From contig BFEA01000170.1 in NCBI GenBank assembly GCA_003427395.1, positions 1,423,359-1,482,401 of the forward strand: a stretch of DNA of 59,043 nt. Direction: 5' to 3'. Positions within the stretch are counted from its first letter, which is position 1. Every line of letters starts with the position of its first letter. Source of the stretch: Chara braunii (taxonomy: Eukaryota > Streptophyta > Charophyceae > Charales > Characeae). The notes beneath the pieces were generated by a model, which had not been told where the DNA came from, ran no database searches, and saw only the letters and a list, made by a program, of their open reading frames with translations. Below are positions 11,398 through 22,104 of this stretch, in pieces. The position numbers and the translations under genes were made by a program.

Positions 11398-11573
11398 AAA
11401 GAAAAAGAACAAGGGAGGAAGAAGAAGAAAAAGAACGGGGAGAAGAAGTAGAGGGAGGAGGAAGGAAGAAGAAGAACAAGGAGGGGTTGAGACGACAATG
11501 ACGATGACGACGACGACGAGGACTTACGACAAAGGCCGACGACGGTGACGACGACGACGACGGAGAATGAACC

Positions 11574-11600
11574 GGTAAGCCTTCAATCTTACGGCTTACC
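11574..11600 (+). other. Hairpin GGTAAGCC...GGCTTACC
   Basis: An 8-bp perfect stem with an 11-base loop starting TTCAAT. Copy C has the same hairpin at 40210-40236 with stem GGTAAGTC/GACTTACC, a compensatory C-G to T-A change. The left arm matches a consensus 5' splice site (GGTAAG), so a donor could be hidden in a stem. Confidence 0.75.
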
Positions 11601-11673
11601 TCATGGCACATCGATAGGATAAATAAAATAGAATAAAATAAATAAAAATAAATATATAAATAAATAAAAATAA

Positions 11674-11712
11674 AATGAATGAATCTATCGCTAAAACGTG
11701 GATATATTCATT
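11674..11712 (+). other. Dispersed AATGAAT...ATTCATT hairpin (copy A)
   Basis: AATGAATCTA at the left pairs with TATTCATT at the right around a loop containing CGCTAAAACGTGG. It belongs to the hairpin family better preserved at 39709, 40300, 50788 and 52028. The inner stem is weakened here. Confidence 0.55.
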
Positions 11713-11968
11713 ACTAAATATATATGTGTGTGTGTATGTGAGAGAGAGCGTGGTGACATCTTGGATCCAGACTCGACATTGGAATTCAGACATCTTGAAG
11801 GGGGATTATTTGGGAGTTGTAACAAGACTTGGTGTTGACGACATTCCCATATTCCCCCTCCTCTTTGTCTGATCCCCTCCTCTTCGTCTGATCCCCTCTT
11901 CTTCGTCTGACCCCTTCTCTCCGTCTGTGTATACAGGAGGGTTGTGCCAAGCTGTCGTTATGTGGCTC

Positions 11969-11971
<3 letters not shown>

Positions 11972-12034
<63 letters not shown>
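11972..12034. repeat. (GA)n microsatellite
   Basis: About 30 GA units, then A and G runs to about 12050. A second (GA)n lies at 12414-12446 and (AAAT)n-like repeats at 12285-12326. Confidence 0.95.
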
Positions 12035-12037
<3 letters not shown>

Positions 12038-12411
12038 AAAGGGGGGGGACTGTGCCAAGTTCTCCATTATGTGACTCTGACAGGTGCTACTTCGTTTCTC
12101 TTTATCTTTTGCCTTCCTGGAAATGTTCCAAGATGCGCGCCCGACATTTTGGCTCTCATGTCAATGCTACTCCCGACAGGTCCCCCACCCGAACAGCAAC
12201 TGCCAAACAGATTGAATGCTGATTGTTTTGTTCATACAATGCAAAACCTGCTTAACTCACGACACTTCCATCAATAGGATGAGAAAAATAAACAAAATAA
12301 ATAAATAAGTAAATAAATAAATAAAAATTCGGATGAATCTATCCCTACAACATGGGAATATAAACTACCACGTTTGTGTGTGTGGGCTCGCTCGTGTGTA
12401 TGTGTGTGTAT

Positions 12412-12449
<38 letters not shown>

Positions 12450-12486
12450 TAGGCGAAGGATGATGATGATGATGACGTGAGGGCAC

Positions 12487-12690
12487 TTACCTTGTATTGA
12501 CGATGGTCTGCATGGGCGACATCTTCAAGTACTTCGGATTGCCGCTGATGTCAATAGTCGCATTGTCAATTCGTAGGTAGTAGTAGCTATGTAGGGAGTA
12601 GGCTGGGCGCCGAGCGCCAGGTAGGGAGATAGGGCCTGGATACTCATGTTGGTGGTGGGGAGAGCAAGCTCTCCTTGACATTGGTTTTCA
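12487..12690 (-). other. Exon-like coding fragment ending at a GTAAGT donor (copy A)
   Basis: On the minus strand an open frame reads ...YYYLRIDNATIDISGNPKYL... and runs into AAG|GTAAGTG at about 12488. Related minus-strand fragments stand at 41180-41340 (copy C) and 43320-43440 (second copy in C), each ending at a donor-like site (CAGGTAAGT, CAGGTATGT). Shared features are a YLALG-like segment upstream and a KY pair near the end. I recognise no family. The three copies differ by frame-breaking changes, so it is probably decayed coding sequence carried in the LTR. Confidence 0.4.
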
Positions 12691-12815
12691 GTACTATGAA
12701 CCTCCATTGGTGTATTATTGGTACAATGCTGCTCTCTGGACACAGTGTGACTATCTATCTGGCTTTCAAAATGATGATGTAATCTGGAATAATCATCTCG
12801 CTGTTGCTTAATTTC

Positions 12816-12830
12816 CTTTCATTATTATTA

Positions 12831-12901
<71 letters not shown>
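12816..12901. repeat. (TTA)n microsatellite
   Basis: About 28 TTA/ATT units. In copy C, (TTA)n tracts follow the exon-like fragments in the same way at 41553-41593 and, degenerate, near 43675-43705. Confidence 0.95.
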
Positions 12902-13497
12902 TTGGCGATCAGACTTGCTGTCTTTTTACTTTACATGCCTGCGAAATAGGTTTCACAACAAACTGGGAACGAGGCGCCTTCACACAAAGCTCAGAGATAT
13001 GGACACACAGATCGAATATAAGTTCACTTCAGATGGAAATGGCGCCCAACGCCCAACAACTCTTTGTTCGCATACACATGATCACCCTGGATGTCCCACA
13101 CGCTGCTCACCGAACACTCACACACACACGCACAGTCACTGTAGCTCCCCCCTNGCTATGGCAACTATGGCTGCCCTACCACTGAACTATGGCTACACCC
13201 CTTCCTCTCGCCCACTGCAACCTCCGGGCTCTTGCAGNCCACCTTTGCACAAGTCGCTGTAGCAGCGCTGTCACATGGCTCACGCAAGAAAGAATGAATG
13301 ATTGGGCGNNGCCTCTTGAGTTATACTTNTGCAGCTNGTTGGTCTGACCCTCTCCCATGTCCGTAGTGCATACAGTCCCATGCGGTGCTTGCTTGACTGG
13401 ACTAGGAGTGACTGGGACTGTGCCGCTGACTGCATGGGGGTGTACCGCTGACTCAGTGCAGTTGCACTGCTAACGTACAGGTTGGCCCCTACACCTA
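12902..13497. other. Unique LTR segment with scattered Ns
   Basis: Homologous to 41600-42180 and 43710-44290 in copy C (shared words such as CTCAGAGAGATGG-like and CACAAGTCGYTGYAGCAGCG). Single Ns stand at 13154, 13238, 13309-13310, 13329 and 13337. No gene recognised. Confidence 0.7.
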
Positions 13498-13632
13498 CAC
13501 AAACATACGACTAACAGACGGACAAACAGACAGACAGACTCGACAGACAAACAGACAGACTGGACAGACAAACAGACAGACATACAGATGGACAGACAGA
13601 CAGACTGACTGGACACACAAACAGATAGACGG

Positions 13633-13663
<31 letters not shown>

Positions 13664-13735
13664 TGGACAGACAGACAGACTGGAGAGACAGACAACAAAC
13701 AGACAGACAGACAAACGAGCAGACAGACAAAACAG
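13498..13735. repeat. (ACAG)n tetranucleotide minisatellite
   Basis: Degenerate ACAGACAG repeats with AA and CTGG interruptions. Copy C has the same type at 42330-42640 and 43065-43215. The Cys/Val/Ser-rich minus-strand frames here are repeat artefacts. Confidence 0.95.
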
Positions 13736-14432
13736 GCTCAGTGTCACATACACTGTGACACAGAAACACACAGTCACATTGTGACTGACACGCATACACA
13801 GTGGAGACAAACATACGCGGTGAAAAACACAGTCACTGTGGCATACACACACTGTGACACAAACAGTCATAGTCACACACGTACAGACAGTGTGACATAC
13901 ACAGTCACACGCACAGACACAGAGAAAACACATTGTGACACAAACAGTCACAGTCACAAACATACAGACAATGTGACACACGCGGTCACACGCACAGACA
14001 CAGTGTCACATATAGTGTGACACAGGTATGCAGTCACACAGTGACACACGCAGTTATGGTGACAGCCACGACGACATACGTGGTAAAAATAGACACTTTG
14101 ACAATACACAGACACTGTGACGCAAACACAAAGTGCACAGTCACACAATCACAGTGACCCACATGCACACAGACACTGTGACAGTCACACCGTCACAGGT
14201 GACAGCCACACAGACACAGGAAACAAAGTGACACGGACAATGTGACATACACAGTGACACATACCGTGATATATACAGTGACGCACAGTCACACAGCGAC
14301 ACTCATGCATACAGAGACACAGCTACTGTGACATGCAAACACGTTCACACAGTGGCATAAACATAGTGACACAAACGCTGCGGCACGCAGACACAGTGAC
14401 ACAGTGGACACACATACACGGTCCCTGTCACT
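13736..14432. repeat. Degenerate array of GTCACAGTGAC-like palindromic words
   Basis: About 700 bp of CACAGTCACAGTGACACA-type repeats without a strict period. Many units contain the inverted pair GTCAC/GTGAC (for example CACTGTGACA), so the array can form many short cruciforms. No coding meaning. Confidence 0.9.
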
Positions 14433-14640
14433 CAAACGCACGGAGCATCGGACAGAGAACAGTGTCCTTGGGCACTGAGTCGGTATAGGCCTGAGAGCTT
14501 GAGCATTGACTCATTACTCTATTATATTGCTCTGTTTGGGTGGATGTTGAGTACCCTAAAGCTTGCTGCCAGTATATAGCTACTCAGACACCTGTGTGAT
14601 CTCACAACCCGGTTTTGGATATCATTCTCTCTCATAGTCC

Positions 14641-14689
<49 letters not shown>

Positions 14690-14694
14690 CAGTA

Positions 14695-14755
<61 letters not shown>

Positions 14756-15070
14756 ATTATTTATATAATTTGAGATCACATGCTAGGATGGGAGTCAGAG
14801 GTGGGAAAAGTGCGAGGCAGCAGAGAGGGGGACGGTCGTTGACAAGTATGACGGTTCCTGCCTCCTTCATCCTCCTCCGCTTTTCCTATGTCTAATCCCC
14901 ACACAGACATACAATCATCTTCAAGCAACATAAGTGAAAATAGTGTTTTTCAAATGACTTGTTGAGATCAAAACTCAAACAGGAAGAACTCCTATTTACA
15001 CCTGATAAACTTAGACGCTTATAAGTAACAGGGCGACCTGATAAACAGGAGAGACGCTTACAAGTGCAGG
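14433..15070. other. LTR segment with two (TTA)n tracts
   Basis: 14433-14640 resembles 42645-42830 in copy C. (TTA)n runs cover 14644-14690 and 14694-14752, separated by CAGTA. 14780-15070 is unique and ends in the shared junction word CTCTGGAGGCAGGGAAC, also found at 35262-35278 and on minus near 49555. Confidence 0.7.
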
Positions 15071-15128
15071 AGGAACTCTGGAGGCAGGGAACCATAAGGT
15101 ATGCACGCACTTTAGCCTAAACCATAAG

Positions 15129-15142
15129 CCCTAAACCCTAAA
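15129..15142. repeat. Two tandem plant-type telomere units (CCCTAAA)2
   Basis: Two perfect CCCTAAA units in tandem with further partial CCTAAA words around. Too short for a telomere; an interstitial trace or chance. It is compatible with a plant genome. Confidence 0.5.
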
Positions 15143-15672
15143 CTTATAACCTCAGGGGACTGTCTATGACAATACTGATGGAGTGAATACTTTGAGTCAG
15201 AGATCCTTCAGGGCCAAACCTGGGACAGAAAGGCAAAAACAATAATGTTTGAGTAAGGGAAGGGAAACATGATCGTGTTTGAAAATATATGACTGATGTT
15301 GGTAAACATAGTGGGAACAAGAAGTGGCGAGTCATTGTCTCGGTATGTGAATGTTTCTTTTTATGATGGACAAAGGGGATGGACTTCTGACAGTCTTCCC
15401 TCGCTTATACGCCACATGGTCATGAGACAAAGAGATGGGGGTCATGAGCGTACTGTTGAGCTGGTGAATGATATGACCTCTTTGAGATGATGAAATGCTT
15501 CAACCAACCTTTATCATATGACTAACCTGTACCTACGCACTCCTAAAAATCCAGGCCAACTCGGCTAAGGATCATCCGGATGGATTTAAGACATGAGGTG
15601 CAAGTCCCGTGTGACCCACCTACATGGTCCTAAGGGCTTCCGGATGATCTAGGACTGGGATTGGGCGTTGAG
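15143..15672. other. Unique LTR segment ahead of array 2; inverted repeat
   Basis: No gene recognised. At 15569-15580 GGATCATCCGGA pairs with TCCGGATGATCT at 15639-15650, one mismatch in 12, around a 58-base spacer. It could be the outermost, enlarged member of the hairpin array that follows. Confidence 0.6.
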
Positions 15673-16712
15673 CATACTATTATATACTAGGCGAAGAGAG
15701 AAGCGAGACTCTAAGAAAGTCTGCCTCATCGCCATAATAACATACTAATAGGTGGTAAGAGGAGCGAGGCTCCGTGAAACCTGCCCTTACCACCATACTA
15801 TGATATACTAGGCGATGAGAGAAGCGAGGCTCTAAGAAGCCTGCCTCATCGCCATATTAACTTATATACTAGGTGATGAGAGAAGCGAGGCTCTAAGAAG
15901 TCTGCCTCATCGCCATATTAACTTATATACTAGGTGGTAAGAGGAGCGAGGCTCCGTGAAGCTTGTCGCATCACCATACTATTATAAACTAGGCGATGAA
16001 AGAAGCGAGGCCTTAAGAAGTCTGCCTCGTCGCCATAATAACATACTAATAGGTGGTAAGAGGAGCGAGGCTCTGTGAAACCTGCGTTACCACCATACTA
16101 TTATATACTAGGCGATGAGAGAAGCGAGGCTCTAAGAAGCCCGCCTCATCGCCATATTAACTTATATACTAGGTGATGAGAGAAGCGAGGCTCTAAGAAG
16201 TCTGCCTCATCGCCATATTAACTTATATACTAGGTGATGACAGAAGCGAGGCTCTAAGAAGCCTGCCTCGTCGCCATATTTACATATATACTAGGTGGTA
16301 AGTGAAGCGAGGCTCCGAAAAATCTGTCTTACCATCATACTACTATATACTAGGGGATGAGAGAAGCGAGGCTCTAAGAAGCCTGCCTCATCGCCATATC
16401 TATAAGTATACTATGTGGTAAGAGAAGCGAGGCTCTGGGAAACCTGCCTTACCACCGTAACACTATATATATTAGGCGACAAGAGAAGTGAGGCTCTAAG
16501 AAGCCTGCCTTATCGCCATATTATTATATGTACGAGGTGGTAAGAGGAGCGAGGCTCCGGGAAGCCTGCCTTACCGCCATACTACTTTATGTTGGGCGAT
16601 GAGAGAAGCGAGGCTCTAACAAGCATGCCTTATCGCCATATTAACATGTATGCTAGGTGATAAGAGTGAGCGAGGCTCTAAGAAGCCTGCCTTATCACTG
16701 TCTGCTCTCAAA
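15673..16712 (+). repeat. Hairpin minisatellite array 2 (about 60-bp unit, about 17 units)
   Basis: Same family as array 1. Outer stems seen include GGTGGTAAG/CTTACCACC (near 15751), GGCGATGAG/CTCATCGCC (near 15811) and G-T wobble mixtures such as GGTGATGAG with CTCATCGCC. The inner GAGGCT...AGCCT stem is constant. Units alternate loosely between the RGGTGGTAAG and RGGCGATGAG types. Array length differs from array 1, showing expansion since insertion. Confidence 0.9.
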
Positions 16713-18288
16713 GCCAGATAATAACAAAAGTTTGAGTATATCCTGATCAATCTATCGCGGGATATCTGCTTCGAATATAACTGATTCAACCCACTACTAA
16801 CTCGCTAGCATCTGAATCTAGTAAGGAATGATAAAGTGCGATCTTGACTCCGAGAGACTGATCACCCCTTTGATATTTCTGATTTGGTCTTTATCATTTG
16901 ATACCTTCCCGTATTGAATAGATGGTACTGCTTGTGACTACTAGAGACATGGGGCTTGAAATTGACCTATTAAAAATAGCAACTAAGTAGAACCGCCGAG
17001 ACGAGGGGGCTGGGAATGAACTCGGTTCGTTGGCTGGAACGACTGGGCATCGGATTGACAGTTAGACGATGATAGAAACTAGGCAGTAGGTCGATGAGGA
17101 ACAACGAACTTTGAGTCACAAGTTTAGAAGGGGTCTTCTAGAACCCAAAGAGAAGGCGTTAAGATTCATTCGGACTGTGCTGTGTCTACAGGTTCATCAC
17201 TCTTGGAGAGGACTACGGAAGAAAACCGTAAGGAACTGCAATTCTGTTATCATTGGATAACAGATCGGTAGAACTCCGACTCAACTTCCACATGGCTTGA
17301 TACCCACACCTAAGACAAGACCTAAAAAGGAAATGGATAGATTTTCCCCTGTATCTATGCCTAAATAGTCCAAGTCACACTCATGGGTCTTTGAAAATGT
17401 GAAGGGCTGGGGTAAAAGAAGTCAGGATTAGGAAGGAATGTTGTTTTCAAGGTTTTGGGGTGTAAGGGACCTGCTATGAATGGGTTAAAGGTTGACGCTT
17501 GTAGCGCATTCTGTGTCTACATCTGTATGCGTGTATGTGATTTTCTTGCATTTGCACATGTGTTGGGCATTGAACTGTCTTCTGAATTTGGGAGCATCTG
17601 GGATGTCCGGACAACGGGACACAACAATTGTGAAAGTGAGGTCTACCGCTCATTCAACTCCCCTGACTTACATATATATATATATATATATATATATCTG
17701 ATAATGAGATCATAAGCTGGTCGGACCTTAGATAGTCATTTGTCTAGGATTCTTTTGAGAATGGGGGATTAAAAAGGGGCTTTGCTATGACTTTTCTCAT
17801 CAGGTCAACAAAGGAGACGTAGAGTCACTGTTTAAACATAGAGTCATTGTCATAATTTAGCTAAGCGTGAAAGACTGTCCGGAAAGGTCGACCTGATAAG
17901 ATTGCCGGTCCGAGGGAGTTAGCACCTCGGGGCACGATATACGGGTCAGTCTTAAGGCGTTCTACCGCGCGTATGCCTATGCTACGGCGATCGAGAAAAC
18001 GCCCTCGGCTGGCCTACCTCTGCGATTGCATGTAAAAACCTTCGCACGTGGGTCAGTAGCTCAGCAGGGATACGCCCACCTAAGGGATGGTGACAACTCC
18101 CGTAGGTGGAGGTAATGTTGTACCTCGCGGGATCCCTAACCTGTCGTAGGGAGTCGCGAGAGGTATAGCACGGGCGCACGGGCGGAGTGGTGTTTCGTTA
18201 AAGTGACAAAAAGACCCCTGCGTGACACGACCGTGAGGTCCGACACAAAGTTTACCTGCGTTTGGGTGTGGGACCGCCGCGCGCGACA
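16713..18288 (+). other. Tail of LTR copy A
   Basis: Aligns with 420-2079 throughout, apart from the single copy of the 95-bp segment and a (TA)n tract at 17671-17698. The tail carries CCGAGGGAGTTAGCACCTCGG, a 6-bp stem hairpin near 17912, and the tRNA A-box-like word TAGCTCAGCAGGG near 18057. Confidence 0.85.
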
Positions 18289-19573
18289 ACGTGATTTTGG
18301 CCAGGATACCAGTCAAATGCTTTAAAGGAAAGGAGAAGGATTTAAGGAGTGGTAGAGTAGTACGTTGTAGGGTCTCACCCTGTTAGACTTTCGAGCCTGT
18401 GTCGACCCTTCTGCGGGTCTCGGCTGGCTCGGCTTCGCCCACACTCATGCTAAGGGCGCAAAGTCATTCGTCACAAAGTCACCCCCACCTAGTGCTTTGA
18501 GATGGATGGGGGTGTGCCATTTTGCGAGAAAGCTTTGGCATTGGGGATATAGCTCAACTTTCTCGCTAGTGAGGGTAATTTTGCGGTTCACTCGCAAACG
18601 TCAATTTCTCGATACGTTTCCGTGTTCCCATGCAATTGCTCCTTCCAATACACAGACAGTTCAAAGGTTCTTTGAAAAACTTTTATTCTTTTATGTGCAG
18701 ACCAAGCGTCTCACTTAAGCCACGCATTCATTCACTAACGCAATGATCCTATGGCTTCATCGAGGTGGGGACCGCTCTTCATCCTCTTAGTCATCCTATG
18801 CATTAGCACTCGTTGGTTCATACATCATGCATCATGTTCGTTGCTTCCCTAGCACCCTTTAGTCTTTTCGGGGTTCCCACCCTCATACTCATAGGACTTG
18901 GTGACCCTCTTGACCGCCGACACCTTTGCAGACTTCAACTAAGAAGACCCTGCCTTTCTTATTTACGCTCGAGCCGCATGCACAAAGTTATCATCCATAG
19001 GCAAGGGTTACGTTTACAACCTGCTTAGCTTATGTCTCATCTTCCCTTTTGTCGCTCGGCCTATCCAGGCATAGTCCAACTCAAGACATGTTAAAGTTAC
19101 TCACCTGCACACCCAACACAATGCAAGCAGATACAATCCCCATTTGTGGTCAACACATAATCCCTCCCACATGCCTAATTTTCTTTGTCCTTGGGTTCCC
19201 TTCTTCTCATTCTCTTTCTTTGTCAATACCGCTCTCTTCTCTTAGTTATATAGTCGGGGTTCTGGTTGAGTCAACTGACCTCTCCTTTACTTTGCAACTC
19301 TTTTAAACCCTTCTCGAACTTTGTCAACCGTTAAACCTGTCAAGCAATCCTCTTTCTTATCTTCTTGGTGGCATAAGGGGCCAACAACCCTCCACTTGCC
19401 CTCTTTTTCCACCAAGTGAGATTCAAAGTTCTTTCACCGTTCGTATCCTGACAATACAATAAGTGAGTGGGGGAAGGGTTAGTTGCATGCCAAGAGAAAA
19501 GGGGAGTGAGGGTAAGAGTTGACCTTGAGATTTTGGAGAAAAGGAAGAGATAATTTTCGAGGTTAGGAGGAAC

Positions 19574-19639
<66 letters not shown>

Positions 19640-19741
19640 CTAGCCAAATCCGAATTACCCCTTTCTCATCCTACTATCCTACCTAGGACTCCTTCACCAC
19701 TTGCTGCCCTATACGCCTTGGTCGCGGCAATGGTTAGTGAC
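18289..19741. other. Flank right of K1: no gene recognised
   Basis: Mixed-composition sequence with no conserved frame. A (GA)n microsatellite of about 32 units lies at 19573-19637. The first five bases after the LTR, ACGTG, would be one copy of the target duplication; the other is outside the window. Confidence 0.6.
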
Positions 19742-21258
19742 AGAGGGGGAGAGAAAAGATTTAAAGGTACTTGGCTATGGTGGACGAGTGAAGGAGGCAG
19801 AGATGGAAGAAGGTGTGAAGGTGCTTGACTATGGTGGATGAGTGAAGGAGGTGGAAGTGGAAGAAGGTGTGACGGTGCTTGGCTGTGGTGGACGAGTGAA
19901 GGAGGCGGAGGTGGAAGAAGGTGTGAAGGTACTTGGTTATGGTGGATGGATGAAGGAAGTGGAGGTGGAAGAAGGTGCGAAGGTGCTTGGCTACGGTAGA
20001 TGGGTGAAGGAGGTGGAGGTGGAAAAAGGTGTGAAGGTGCTGAGCTATGGTGGATGGGTGAAGAAGGTGGAGGTGGAAGAAGGTGTGAAGGTGCTTGGCT
20101 ATGGTGGATGGGTGAAGGAGGTGGAGGTGGAAGAAGGTNCTATGGTGGATGGGTGAAGAAGGTGGAGGTGGAAGAAGGTGTGAAGGTGCTTGGCTATGGT
20201 GGATGGGTGAAGGAGGTGGAGGTGGAAGAAGGTGCGAAGGTACTTGGTTATGGTGGATGGGTGAAGGAGCTGGTGGAGGAAGGTGTCACGGTACTTGGTT
20301 ATGGTGGATGAGTGAAGGAGGAGGAGGCAGACGAAGGTGTGAAGGAGGTGGAGGTAGAAGAAGGTGTGAAGGTACTTGGTTATGGTGGATGGATGAAGGA
20401 GGTGGAGGTGGAAGAAGGTGCAAAGGTGTTTGGTTATGGTGGATGGGTGAAGGAGGTGGAGGTGGAAGAAGGTGCGAAGGTACTTGGCTATGGTGCATCA
20501 GTTAAGGAGGTGGAGGTGGAAAAAGGTGTTAGGGTGTTTGACTATGGTGGATGAGTGAAGGAGGTGGAGGTGGAAGAAGGCGTGAAGGTGTTTGGCTATG
20601 GTGGATGGGTGAAGGAGGTGGAGGTGGAAGAAGATGCGAAGGTACTTGGCTGTGGTCGATGAGTGAAGGAGGTGGAGGTGGAAGAAGGTGTGAAGGTACT
20701 TGGCTATGGTGGATGGGTGAAGGAGGTAGAGGTAGAGGAAGGTGTGACGATGTTTGGCTATGGTGGATGGGTGAAGGAGGTGGAGGTGGGAAAGACGTGA
20801 AGGTACTTCGTTATGGTGGATGGATGAAGGAGGTGGAGGTCGAAGAAGGTGCGAAGGTGCTTGGCTATGGTAAATGGGTGAAGCAGATGGAAGTGGAAAA
20901 ATGTGTGAAGGTCCTTGGCTATGACGGATGGGTGAAAAAGGTGGAGGTGGAAGAAGGTGTGAAGGTGCTTGGGTATGGTGGATGAGTGAAGAAGGTGGAG
21001 GTGGAAAAAGGTGTGAAGGTGCTTGGCTATAGTGGATGGGTGAACGAGGTGGAGGTGGAAAAAGGTGTGAAGGTGCTGGCTATGGTGGATGGGTGAAGGA
21101 GGTGGAGGTGGAAGAGGGTGCGAAGGTACTTGGCTATGGTGGATGGGTAAAAGAAGGTGGAGGTGGAGGAAGGTGTGAAGGTACTTGGTTATGGTGGATG
21201 GGCGAAGGAGGTGGAGGAGGAATAAGGTTTGAAGACGCTTGGTTATGGTGGACCCAAG
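19742..21258 (+). repeat. 54-bp minisatellite, about 27 units, frame-preserving
   Basis: Tandem 54-bp units with the core GGCTATGGTGGATGGGTGAA and GGAGGTGGAGGTGGAAGAAG. Because 54 is a multiple of three, long stretches stay open in several plus frames (one encodes repeats of VLGYGGWVKEVEVEEG, another MGEGGGGGRRCEG) and in minus. No single frame spans the array and no start or flanking domain is seen. The single N at 20139 marks a probably collapsed point. Confidence 0.9.
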
Positions 21259-22100
21259 CTTCTTTCTAATGCCTACCTACTTGCGTGGTCTCAATGTCTG
21301 AACCATCAGAAAAACTGAGATTTGCAAAATGCAGACTTGTAACAGACATTCAGACTTTGCAAAATTGAGATCTGCAAAAAAAATTCAGACTGCGAAAAAC
21401 CCAGATTTGCGATTTTTTGGTTTTTGCCAATTTTGTTAGGGGAGGGAGAGCTGAAAAACACAGATTTGTGTTTAGTGACCCAAACGGCGCCAGATGTTTA
21501 TGTAACTTCATAGACCCTCTTTGTATTTCCATACTGAAGACCTCTTTTAAGTTTGATCGGATTCCGTTGCCGTTTGCCCCTACTTGCCTGTTTTGGGCAC
21601 CACCCAAGGCTCTAAGTGAATAGCTCGGGGAAGTCCATTGTTCGTTTTTGCGGGAAAATGAACTCAGACGACCCGGCTGTTTTGCAGGTCATTTACATAT
21701 GCTTAGGATATGGGGCCTGTTCAGTCTCAGCCCCCATATCCTTTGATTAGAGGAGTTGGTATTCGGCAGCTCGGGGCCGGTGCAGCTATTTCGAACCGGT
21801 TTTTGCCGTGGGACTTGGATGACGGCTTTCTCAGTAGAAGCAGCGGCAAGGCTTGACCAAGCATCAACAACAATAACAACAACCTCATTATCAGTAGCCG
21901 CAGCAACAACAGCAACAGTCACAGTCCCCTACTTACTCTCTTTCTTACCGTGTTCAAATAGAGCACACGAGAAGGGTGAAGCGGTATTCAAACAAAGCAC
22001 GGGGGGATTCGTGTGCCATTCAAATAGAGCACAAGGGGGGGGGGGGNGAGCTTCCACAAATATACAGTGTCTACTGTGTACACACGACCATGTCAACAAA
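21259..22100. other. Spacer: no gene recognised
   Basis: 21300-21440 has degenerate GAGATTTGCAAAA/TTCAGACTTTGC words repeated four or five times. 21840-21920 is rich in CAA/CAG triplets. A poly-G run with one N lies at 22036-22047. Confidence 0.55.
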
Positions 22101-22104
22101 ATGG

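Larger units (their letters stand above)
9478..18288 (+). mobile_element. Giant LTR copy A (3' LTR of K1), 8811 bp
   Basis: It starts TGTCGGACC at 9478 and ends GCGCGACA at 18288, giving TGTC...GACA ends. The start is shared with copies B (30525), C (38548) and minus-strand D (54474), and the end with 2079, 47830 and minus-strand E (28726); sequence outside those points is unrelated. Order inside: head (9478-10750), simple repeats and hairpins (10750-12480), a minus-strand exon-like piece (12480-12690), more simple repeats (12816-14752), a junction word CTCTGGAGGCAGGGAAC near 15070, hairpin array 2 (15673-16712) and the tail matching the 5' LTR. Copy C repeats this order, so I read it as one unit rather than two neighbours. 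Confidence 0.75.

Noticed and set aside
10808-11611. Long minus frames rich in Ser, Leu and Phe, and plus Arg/Glu frames
   Set aside because: Products of (TTA)n, (GAA)n and GAC-type microsatellites.
13040-13051. TGGCGCCCAACG, like a tRNA-Lys primer binding site
   Set aside because: Only 12 bases match, it lies inside an LTR with no LTR end next to it, and the copies near 41757 and 43820 differ.
15129-15142. Telomere or interstitial telomeric array
   Set aside because: Two units only.
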